The notes under the pieces: generated by a model | What the model saw: only the letters and a program-made list of their open reading frames with translations | Databases searched by the model: none | Told to the model about the DNA's origin: nothing | In this document: positions 57,827 through 64,000 of the stretch, one piece after another | Position numbering within the stretch: the stretch's first letter is position 1 | How the letters are laid out: every line of letters begins with the position of its first letter | Program-made: the position numbers and the translations under genes | Source of the DNA: Collimonas sp. OK412 | GTDB lineage: Bacteria; Pseudomonadota; Gammaproteobacteria; Burkholderiales; Burkholderiaceae_D | Length of the DNA: 64,000 nucleotides | Direction: 5' to 3' | Assembly (NCBI RefSeq): GCF_900112135.1 | Contig: NZ_FOLC01000021.1 | Location: forward strand, 1 to 64,000

Positions 57827-58297
57827 TCAGGATTTCTTGCCGGCGCCGATTTCCACGGCGCGCGCCTTGGCGGCAAATTTGTCCAGCACGCCGTTCACAT
57901 ATTTGTGGCCGTCTATGCCGCCGAACGATTTGGTCAGTTCGACCGCTTCGTTGATGACTACGCGGTAAGGGATTTCAACGTGGTTCTGCAGTTCGAAAGC
58001 GCCGATCAGCAGGGCCGCGTGTTCCACCGGCGACAGCTCGCTGATCTTGCGGTCGATCAGCGGCTCCAGGCCGGCGCGCAAGGTGCCGGCGTCCTTGATC
58101 GCACCGTACAGCAGCGAGTTGAAATGCTCGGCGTCGGCCTTGTCGAAACCGTGCGCCTGGCGGATGTTTTCGCTGATCGCGGTCACGTCTTCATTGTTCA
58201 ACAGCCATTGGTACAGGCCCTGCAACGCGAATTCGCGCGCGCGGTGACGCGGCGTGCGGCTCTTGCTCGGATTGGCGTGCAAAGTTTTATTAGTCAT
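57827..58297 (-). CDS. nusB: Transcription antitermination protein NusB
   Basis: A 156-residue all-helical protein that with NusE and NusG forms the antitermination complex on boxA RNA in rRNA operons. [20 protein letters not shown] is the arginine-rich RNA-binding start, and [22 protein letters not shown] and [28 protein letters not shown] are typical. ATG 58297 is used since an upstream frame has no function. It follows ribH by 74 bases, the common ribH-nusB order. Confidence 0.95.
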   Translation of the reverse strand: MTNKTLHANPSKSRTPRHRAREFALQGLYQWLLNNEDVTAISENIRQAHGFDKADAEHFNSLLYGAIKDAGTLRAGLEPLIDRKISELSPVEHAALLIGAFELQNHVEIPYRVVINEAVELTKSFGGIDGHKYVNGVLDKFAAKARAVEIGAGKKS

Positions 58298-58371
58298 AAT
58301 TTTTCCAGCTGGTACATCAAAGTTCGAATACAAAAAGCAAGCACCACCGGCGCCTTGCCTGTCACAACATC

Positions 58372-58857
58372 TTATTCTTCGCTGGTGGCTTCCGCCAGCT
58401 CTTCCAGCGCGATCGCCAGGTTCGCCATTTCCACCGCCACCCGCGCGGCGTCGGTGCCCTTCTCTTCCATCCGCGCTTCGGCCTGCTCGTCGTTCTCGGT
58501 GGTCAGCACGGCGTTCGCGATCGGGATGCCGGAGTCCAGGCCGACGCGCGTGATGCCGGCGCCGGATTCATTCGAGACCAGCTCGAAATGGTAAGTCTCG
58601 CCGCGGATGACGGCGCCGATCGCGATCAGCGCATCGAACTGCATGGTCTCTGCCATCTTCTGCAGCGCCAGCGGGATTTCCAGCGCGCCGGGCACGGTGA
58701 CGTGCAGGATGTCTTCATCCGCCACGCCCAGGTGCTTCAGCTCCGCCAGGCAGGCCGAGATCAAGCCGTGGCAGACATCTTCGTTGAAGCGGGCTTGCAC
58801 AATACCGATGCGCAAGTCTGCACCATCCAGATTGGTTTCGTAAATTCCGACTGTCAT
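58372..58857 (-). CDS. ribH: 6,7-dimethyl-8-ribityllumazine synthase
   Basis: A 161-residue subunit of the lumazine synthase capsid-like assembly. It condenses 5-amino-6-ribitylaminouracil with 3,4-dihydroxybutanone phosphate. [36 protein letters not shown], the catalytic His in [20 protein letters not shown] and [12 protein letters not shown] are seen. The last residues ([11 protein letters not shown]) are an acidic tail. It sits 98 bases after ribB and 74 before nusB. Confidence 0.96.
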   Translation of the reverse strand: MTVGIYETNLDGADLRIGIVQARFNEDVCHGLISACLAELKHLGVADEDILHVTVPGALEIPLALQKMAETMQFDALIAIGAVIRGETYHFELVSNESGAGITRVGLDSGIPIANAVLTTENDEQAEARMEEKGTDAARVAVEMANLAIALEELAEATSEE

Positions 58858-58955
58858 GGTTTTCCTCTTATACGCACCAGGCGCTTATCTATTCATCAAT
58901 TACTGCAAACGTCGGCTACAACAGACACCGCTACAGCACTCTACTCTTCTACTCT

Positions 58956-60068
58956 TCAAGCATTCGGCTTGTTTTGATAACCGGTGATCTCCAGGTCGTA
59001 ACCCGTCATCGACGGCATCTTGCGCGGGCTGGCCAGCAGCTTCATCTTGCCGACGCCGAGGTCTTTCAGGATCTGTGCGCCGATGCCGTATGTCCGCAGG
59101 TCGACCCGCGGCGGCGGCGGCTTGACGCCGCTGCAAGCTGCTTCCAGCGCGGCGAACTTGGCGAAGATCTGGTCGGCCGATTCTTCGCAGTTGAGCAGCA
59201 CCACCACGCCGCACGGCGAAGCGGAGATCGCCGCCAGGGCCGACGCCATGTTCCAGGAATGGTTGGTGGCTTCGGTTTCCAGCAAATCCAGGATCGATAC
59301 CGGCTGGTGCACGCGCACCAGGGTTTCCACATCCGGCGATGGCGTGCCGTGCAGCAGGGCCAGGTGGGCGCCGCCGCTAGGCGTATCGCGATAGGCGATG
59401 GTCTTGAACGTGCCTTGGGCAGTGTGGGTAGTGCGCTCGGCGAGGCGCTCGACGATGCTTTCATGCTGGCCGCGGTAATGGATCAGGTCGGCAATGGTGC
59501 CGACCTTGAGCCCGTGTTCCTTGGAAAATTCCAACAAGTCAGGCAGGCGCGCCATGGTGCCGTCTTCCTTGAGGATTTCGCAGATCACAGCGGCTGGCGT
59601 CAGGCCCGCCATTTCGGTCAGGTCGCAACCGGCTTCGGTATGGCCGGCGCGCATCAGCACGCCGCCCTTGCGCGCCTTGATCGGGAAGATATGGCCCGGC
59701 TGCACGATATCGCCAGCCTTGGCGCCGGACGCTACCGCCACCTGGATGGTGCGGGCGCGGTCGGCGGCCGAAATGCCGGTGGTGACGCCTTCGGCGGCTT
59801 CGATCGACACGGTGAAATTGGTGCCGTAGGCGGTGCCGTTGCGGCTGGTCATCATGCCCAGGTTGAGCTGGTCGCAGCGCTCTTCGGTCAAGGTCAGGCA
59901 GACCAGGCCGCGCGCATACTTCACCATGAAATTGATCGCCTCAGGCGTCACGAAATCGGCGGCGAGCACCAGGTCGCCCTCGTTTTCACGGTCTTCCTCA
60001 TCCACCAGAATCACCATGCGCCCGGCACGGAGTTCAGCAATGATTTCCTCAGTTGTTGCAATTGACAT
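58956..60068 (-). CDS. ribB: 3,4-dihydroxy-2-butanone 4-phosphate synthase with degenerate GTP cyclohydrolase II domain
   Basis: A 370-residue protein. Residues 1-200 form an intact Rib[20 protein letters not shown] with the Mg/active acidic residues, and [11 protein letters not shown] (141-151). The C-terminal half (about 205-365) matches RibA/GTP cyclohydrolase II with [12 protein letters not shown] (323-334) retained. The zinc cysteine motif (C-x-x-G-D and C-D-C-G in active RibA) is missing: after VRVHQP (251-256) the sequence reads [17 protein letters not shown] with no cysteine. So only the RibB activity is likely, with an independent RibA elsewhere. This layout resembles the described RibBX type. 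Start at ATG 60068 with AAGGCGAAAC upstream. Confidence 0.9.
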   Translation of the reverse strand: MSIATTEEIIAELRAGRMVILVDEEDRENEGDLVLAADFVTPEAINFMVKYARGLVCLTLTEERCDQLNLGMMTSRNGTAYGTNFTVSIEAAEGVTTGISAADRARTIQVAVASGAKAGDIVQPGHIFPIKARKGGVLMRAGHTEAGCDLTEMAGLTPAAVICEILKEDGTMARLPDLLEFSKEHGLKVGTIADLIHYRGQHESIVERLAERTTHTAQGTFKTIAYRDTPSGGAHLALLHGTPSPDVETLVRVHQPVSILDLLETEATNHSWNMASALAAISASPCGVVVLLNCEESADQIFAKFAALEAACSGVKPPPPRVDLRTYGIGAQILKDLGVGKMKLLASPRKMPSMTGYDLEITGYQNKPNA

Positions 60069-60167
60069 GTTTCGCCTTGGAGATAACCGGCCCGGAAGCC
60101 GCCTTATGGGTAGCCTGGTCCAGCTTTGCTATAAATCTTGCTATGAAGGTTGCGGCTTATGCACGCT

Positions 60168-60187
60168 AGGCTGCTGCTGAGCAGCCT
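60168..60187. repeat. Leader hairpin upstream of ribB
   Basis: AGGCTGCT, loop, AGCAGCCT is a perfect eight-base inverted repeat about 100 bases before the ribB start. The leader of 242 bases (60069-60310) was examined for an FMN riboswitch and none of its conserved boxes was found. Confidence 0.45.
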
Positions 60188-60310
60188 GGTAAAACAAACA
60201 TAAACCAGAGGTCGCTATTTTAAAGGATTTAGCAGACTGAAAATGTTTTACGGACACCAGTTTGCTGCCGTTTTATGCCAAGACCCGGCCAAAACCCGGG
60301 ATCGCCGCTC

Positions 60311-61321
60311 TCAGGCCGCCAATGGTTGCATGTTTGCCAACGCATCGACCAGCAACAAGGGATCGCCCAGGGCCAGCCGTTTCGAGTCAGACAGCGCCTG
60401 CCGGAACGATTTGGCGCCCGGCACGCCGGCCATCAGGCCCAGCATGTGACGGGTGATGCTGTTGAGGCGCAAGCCCTTGCCGTCGTGCCCATGCAGCGCC
60501 AGCTGCCGGCGGATATAAGGCAGCATGGCTTCAATCACTTCGGCGCGCGTCTTCGGCACTGCGCCGGCGGCGCCGAAATAGCGGGAATCGAAATCGGCCA
60601 TCAGGTAGGGATTGTGATAAGCCTCGCGGCCCAGCATCACGCCGTCGACATATTGCAGGTGGAAGTCGATTTCTTCGGTAGTCTTGATGGCGCCGTTGAT
60701 GATGATTTCCAGCCCCGGGAAATCACGCGCCAGCTGGTAGGCATATTCATACTTGAGCGGCGGGATTTCGCGGTTTTCCTTGGGGCTCAGGCCCTTCAGG
60801 ATGGCATTGCGCGCATGCACGATGAAGGTCTGGCAGCCGGCCTGCGCCACGGTGCCGACAAAATCGCGGACAAATTCGTAGGATTCGGTCTTGTCGATGC
60901 CAATCCGGTGCTTGACGGTAACATCGATGCTCACCGCATCGCGCATCGCCTTGACGCAATCGGCCACCAGCTCGGCTTCCGCCATCAGGCAGGCGCCGAA
61001 AGCGCCCTTCTGCACCCGTTCGGACGGGCAGCCGCAGTTCAGGTTGATCTCGTCGTAACCCCACTGCTGCCCCAGTTTGGCGCTCTTGGCCAGGTCGGCC
61101 GGTTCGCTGCCGCCCAACTGCAGGGCGACCGGATGCTCGACATCGCTGAAATCAAGGTGGCGCGGCACGTCGCCGTGCAGCAAGGCGCCGGTGGTCACCA
61201 TTTCGGTGTAGAGCCAGGTGTGGCGGGTGATCTGGCGGTGGAACACGCGGCAATGGCGGTCGGTCCAGTCCATCATGGGCGCCACGGAAACACGCCTTTT
61301 ACTGTAATTCGCTGATTTCAT
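60311..61321 (-). CDS. dusA: tRNA-dihydrouridine(20/20a) synthase
   Basis: A 336-residue flavoenzyme reducing uridines of the tRNA D-loop. SVAPMMDWTDRHCRVFHRQI is the N-terminal motif, GYDEINLNCGCPSERVQKG holds the catalytic Cys98, and VKHRIGIDKTESYEFV, FIVHARNAILKGLSPKENR and GAIKTTEEI follow. The DusA-specific QKGAFGACLM pattern is seen. Start ATG at 61321; no strong ribosome binding site. It is the rightmost of this leftward core group and is divergent or isolated from the protease gene. Confidence 0.95.
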   Translation of the reverse strand: MKSANYSKRRVSVAPMMDWTDRHCRVFHRQITRHTWLYTEMVTTGALLHGDVPRHLDFSDVEHPVALQLGGSEPADLAKSAKLGQQWGYDEINLNCGCPSERVQKGAFGACLMAEAELVADCVKAMRDAVSIDVTVKHRIGIDKTESYEFVRDFVGTVAQAGCQTFIVHARNAILKGLSPKENREIPPLKYEYAYQLARDFPGLEIIINGAIKTTEEIDFHLQYVDGVMLGREAYHNPYLMADFDSRYFGAAGAVPKTRAEVIEAMLPYIRRQLALHGHDGKGLRLNSITRHMLGLMAGVPGAKSFRQALSDSKRLALGDPLLLVDALANMQPLAA

Positions 61322-61582
61322 TAGGTTTTATGCTGATTTCGCGCGCATGCAATTCATGCGCCATTTTGCTTGATTTCTGGATATCTTGCCGTTCACCGCA
61401 CGTGCACTTGCCGCGGGTGCTGTGGGAATGACCACGAAACGAAGGTGTCAGGTTCGCGCAAATTCGGCGAAAGGCGCTAGTTTATCAGTAAGTCGCTCGC
61501 GGCCAAAGGCCCCGCCTTAAAGCGGCCGCATCGCGCCACCAGGACAGATCGCGGCAGGCAATCAGGACAACACGCTACACGT
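61322..61582. other. dusA upstream region
   Basis: These bases between the leftward dusA gene and the terminator of the upstream leftward protease gene hold the dusA promoter. No protein-like frame and no strong secondary structure were noticed here. Confidence 0.35.
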
Positions 61583-61620
61583 AAAAATGCCCGGCAAGGA
61601 TCTCGGTCCGTGCCGGGCAT
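61583..61620 (-). terminator. Terminator after the M35 protease gene
   Basis: ATGCCCGGCA and TGCCGGGCAT form a ten-base perfect stem with a 14-base loop; leftward the tail is TTTTTAC. It lies 47 bases past the gene stop. Confidence 0.88.
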
Positions 61621-61636
61621 GGCTTAGGCTGCGCAA

Positions 61637-61657
61637 GATGCGGGATGCGGGATGCGG
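61637..61657. repeat. Three tandem GATGCGG units
   Basis: GATGCGG is repeated three times without spacer between the M35 protease stop codon and its terminator. Such a short array is prone to slippage and could vary between strains. Confidence 0.75.
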
Positions 61658-61667
61658 GCCTCTATGT

Positions 61668-62768
61668 TTACTGACGTGCAGGTGTATTTTCAGCGAAGTA
61701 TTCGTGGTTATCAGCGTTGTCGACGGCATTGGTCGGATTGCTGAGAGCCAGGTTGTGCGCGCCGGTCTGGCCGTATACGTGGTCGTCGGTGCCGGCCACC
61801 ACCGTGAAGTGGCTGGTTTCATGGACCAGCGTGCCGGCCTTGGAATCGGTGCCGTTGGCCGGTGCGGTCCAATAGGCGCCGCAGAGGTAGACCGTGTATG
61901 GCTGGTCTGGATAGACGTAGGCGTAAGTGCCGGATTCGGTGCAGCTGCAGTCGAATTTATACGCTTGGGTGCCGAGCGCGCTGCTAAGGTTGGTGTAGTG
62001 GTTGGTCACCGTTGTATAACGGCCGCTGGTGACCGCGCCGAACCACCAGGTGTAGCGGCTGCCGGTGTTGTTCGCATTCAGGTAATTCCTGGAATTGGTC
62101 GCGATCGAAGTGGCGTCGGTGCGGGCCTTGGTCAGCGCGGTTTTCTGGGTGTTGCTGCAGCTGGCGAAGGTGGTGGATGCAGCCGCCGCGCCGTTGATTG
62201 CGCCCAGCAGGTCGGAAGAGGCCTGTTTGGACGATGGCGCCGGGCCGCCGTCGACCGACAGCGGGATCGCATTGGTTTCCAGCGTGACCGCAGGAGCAGC
62301 AGCGCCGCTGGCCTTGGCGGCGACGGCATTGCCGGCTTCGCGCACCAGGGTGTCGGCGCTGCGCTTGTACTTGATCACATATTGGCCGGCGCGATACATC
62401 TCGTAGTAGGCGCTAAGGTCCACTTCTACCGCACGGCTTTCGTTCGGCTTGAGCGTGATGTAATCCTTGTCGGTCGCCGGCTTGCGTTTCACCAGCCGTC
62501 CCACGTAACGCACCGGCTGGCCGCCCAGGTCGACGCTGAACAAGTCGCCGCTGACGCCGTTCAAGGGAGTTTCCCAGTTCAGCACATGCAAGGTGGCAGC
62601 GCTGGTGTTGGTGATGGTGTAGAGCACCTTGCCTGAACCGGCCGCACCTTTCGCGCTGGCTTCCTGCAAGGTCACTTCGATATCGGCCCGCGCTGCATAA
62701 GCCGAGCCGCTGACAACGATTGCTGCCACACATGTAACGCCTGCCAACCATTTTCGAAAACTGTACAT
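61668..62768 (-). CDS. Secreted M35 (deuterolysin/peptidyl-Lys type) metalloprotease
   Basis: A 366-residue secreted zinc protease. The signal peptide (MYSFRKWLAGVTCVAAIVVS, cleaved near residue 25 after AYA) is followed by a propeptide-like beta region (to about 165) and the catalytic domain. The zinc motif HETSH is at 316-320 (LVHETSHF) and the third ligand is Asp329 in GTDDHVYG, the aspzincin signature. GCTs: Cys204, Cys274, Cys276 and Cys296 likely form disulfides. YTWWFGAV and VYPDQPYTVYLCGAYWTAP are like fungal peptidyl-Lys metalloendopeptidases. AAGAGGAGTGATCC precedes the ATG. The gene is single and ends with a good terminator. It probably degrades external proteins. Confidence 0.9.
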   Translation of the reverse strand: MYSFRKWLAGVTCVAAIVVSGSAYAARADIEVTLQEASAKGAAGSGKVLYTITNTSAATLHVLNWETPLNGVSGDLFSVDLGGQPVRYVGRLVKRKPATDKDYITLKPNESRAVEVDLSAYYEMYRAGQYVIKYKRSADTLVREAGNAVAAKASGAAAPAVTLETNAIPLSVDGGPAPSSKQASSDLLGAINGAAAASTTFASCSNTQKTALTKARTDATSIATNSRNYLNANNTGSRYTWWFGAVTSGRYTTVTNHYTNLSSALGTQAYKFDCSCTESGTYAYVYPDQPYTVYLCGAYWTAPANGTDSKAGTLVHETSHFTVVAGTDDHVYGQTGAHNLALSNPTNAVDNADNHEYFAENTPARQ

Positions 62769-63001
62769 GGATCACTCCTCTTGTAGAGTTAAATGAGCCC
62801 CCGCCTTGTGGGCCTAGGGAAATTTATGCTAGCACGCACATTTCGAGGCGGACTCCTGTCAAAGTTGACAGGATGCTGTAACGGTCATGCGAGGAATCGG
62901 CCCTATATATCGCGGGCTTGGCCGGCGCCATGCGAAGCGGCCCTAAACGTACTACCATCATCGGCAAGAGCCTGAAATCCGCCAACCGCCAAGGAGACGC
63001 C

Positions 63002-64000
63002 ATGCCGACCACCCTGAACACCGACCATTTCTGGATGCCGTTTACCGCCAACCGCCAGTTCAAGAGCAAGCCGCGCTTGCTGGTCTCCGCTTCCGGCATG
63101 TACTACACGACGGACGACGGCCGCCAGATCCTCGACGGCACCGCCGGCCTGTGGTGCACCAACGCCGGCCACTGCCATCCGAAGATTGTCGAAGCAATCC
63201 AGCAGCAGGCTGCCAGGATGGATTTTGCGCCGGTGTTCCAGATGGGCCATCCGCTGGCGTTCGAAGCCGCCAGCGCGCTGGTGTCGATTGCACCGGAAGG
63301 ACTGAACCGGGTGTTCTTTTGCAACGACGGTTCGGAGTCGGTCGATACCGCGCTGAAGATCGCGCTGGCATATCACCGCGTGCGCGGCGACGGTTTGCGT
63401 ACGCGCCTGATCGGCCGCGAGCGCGGTTATCACGGGGTCGGCTTCGGCGGCATTGCGGTGGGCGGCATCGCCGGCAACCGCAAGCATTTCGGCCCGACGC
63501 TGGCCGGCGTCGACCATCTGCGCCATCCGCTGGATATCGGGCGCAATGCGTTTTCACACGGCTTGCCGGAACATGGCGCGGAGATCGCCGACGAATTTGA
63601 ACAGCGCCTGCTGGCGCTGCATGATCCGGCCACGGTGGCGGCGCTGATCGTCGAGCCTGTCCAGGGTTCGACCGGCGTGATCCTGCCGCCCAAGGGTTAC
63701 CTGCAAAAGCTGCGCCTCATCTGCGACAAGTACGGCATCCTGCTGATTTTCGATGAGGTGATCACCGGCTTCGGCCGTCTTGGCGCACCGTTTGCGGCCG
63801 ATTATTTCGGCGTGATGCCTGACATGATCTGCTGCGCCAAGGGCCTGACCAACGCCAGCGTGCCGATGGGCGCGGTGATCGTGCGGCAAGATATCCATGA
63901 CGCCTTCATGAGCGCCGCCGCCGACAACGCCATCGAATTCTCCCACGGCTACACCTACACCGGCCATCCGCTGGCGGCGGCCGCCGCAATGGCCAGCATC
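63002..64000 (+). CDS. Omega-amino acid:pyruvate aminotransferase (class III), 3' end outside window
   Basis: The first 333 codons from ATG 63002, preceded by AAGGAGACGCC, are in the window with no stop. MPTTLNTDHFWMPFTANRQF, TDDGRQILDGTAGLWCTNAG, FFCNDGSESVDTALKIALAYHR, RGYHGVGFGG, LIVEPVQGSTG, LIFDEVITGFGRLG and the PLP Lys in MICCAKGLTNASVPMGAV are typical of beta-alanine:pyruvate and related omega transaminases. It transfers the amino group of beta-alanine, GABA or amines to pyruvate. The adjacent 233 bases (62769-63001) are the divergent promoter region with the M35 protease gene. Confidence 0.9.
   Translation, partial: MPTTLNTDHFWMPFTANRQFKSKPRLLVSASGMYYTTDDGRQILDGTAGLWCTNAGHCHPKIVEAIQQQAARMDFAPVFQMGHPLAFEAASALVSIAPEGLNRVFFCNDGSESVDTALKIALAYHRVRGDGLRTRLIGRERGYHGVGFGGIAVGGIAGNRKHFGPTLAGVDHLRHPLDIGRNAFSHGLPEHGAEIADEFEQRLLALHDPATVAALIVEPVQGSTGVILPPKGYLQKLRLICDKYGILLIFDEVITGFGRLGAPFAADYFGVMPDMICCAKGLTNASVPMGAVIVRQDIHDAFMSAAADNAIEFSHGYTYTGHPLAAAAAMASI

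Noticed and set aside
60069-60310. Possible FMN riboswitch in front of ribB
   Set aside because: The conserved GGGCAGGGTGAAATTCCC-like box and its partner GGCGGTA were not found on the correct strand.
1-64000. CRISPR array, rRNA operon or prophage
   Set aside because: No regularly spaced repeats, rRNA sequences or phage structural genes were seen anywhere in the window.

Overview
This 64 kb window is high-GC chromosomal DNA from a betaproteobacterium of the order Burkholderiales. Gene content, gene order and protein style (glyA-nrdR-ribD-ribE, ybgC-tolQRAB-pal-cpoB, ribB-ribH-nusB, GspH/PilW pseudopilins, porin_4-type porin) fit the family Oxalobacteraceae. A Collimonas-like soil bacterium is my best guess, but that is inference and not a database result. 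Most of the window is ordinary core and metabolic chromosome; accessory pieces sit at the left end and just after the tRNA-Lys gene.

Region 1 (1-6 kb, accessory): the start of an IS110-type transposase, a 5'-truncated REP-associated tyrosine transposase fragment overlapping the stop codon of a 1213-residue autotransporter, then a KilA-N protein in AT-richer DNA. Region 2 (6-17 kb): two LysE-type exporters, a trimeric porin, cyclopropane fatty acid synthase, GGGGTCAGAG-type palindromes, an aldo/keto reductase, a PEP mutase/isocitrate lyase family enzyme, an M14 metallopeptidase, a 31-residue membrane peptide and a GMC oxidoreductase. Region 3 (16.7-24 kb): a near-consensus LexA box in front of a 74-codon unknown gene, a Pro/Tyr-rich secreted protein, a Pr6Pr membrane protein, then ribE, ribD, pilW, fimT, nrdR and glyA reading leftward, with a MITE-like nested palindrome between nrdR and glyA.

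Region 4 (24-33 kb): a TonB-dependent receptor, ydfG, then the full Tol-Pal operon followed by tRNA-Lys(TTT). The tRNA gene carries stem mismatches confined to its 3' side and is followed by about 1.2 kb of AT-rich DNA encoding a 90-residue protein that I recognise as an RSL-type fucose-binding lectin. Region 5 (34-41 kb): a pirin converging on a seven-gene leftward run (isochorismatase-like hydrolase, YtcJ-type amidohydrolase, two tiny XapX membrane proteins, a DUF1275/YoaK protein, a DedA-rhodanese fusion and a LysR regulator).

Region 6 (41-53 kb): a diguanylate cyclase, a quinone oxidoreductase, a di-haem plus tri-haem cytochrome c pair, glycine-zipper and hypothetical small proteins, a type II NADH dehydrogenase, a universal stress protein, a NarX-like sensor kinase, two response regulators, a periplasmic protein with three C-x10-C repeats and a CsbD protein; together these look like a respiratory and stress-response neighbourhood. 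Region 7 (53-64 kb): an FMN-binding glutamate synthase family protein, a maleylacetoacetate/maleylpyruvate isomerase plus fumarylacetoacetate hydrolase family pair, an aminotransferase, nusB, ribH and a RibB fused to a GTP cyclohydrolase II domain that lacks its zinc cysteines, dusA, a secreted M35 lysine-specific-type metalloprotease and the start of an omega-amino acid:pyruvate aminotransferase cut by the window end.

The lectin, M35 protease, autotransporter and outer-membrane receptor would suit a bacterium that contacts fungi or plants. No CRISPR array, rRNA gene, integrase or complete prophage is visible, and I found no single obviously undescribed multi-gene system. The best leads are the LexA-box small gene, the altered tRNA-Lys with its lectin neighbour, the pirin-to-XapX module and the MITE-like element.
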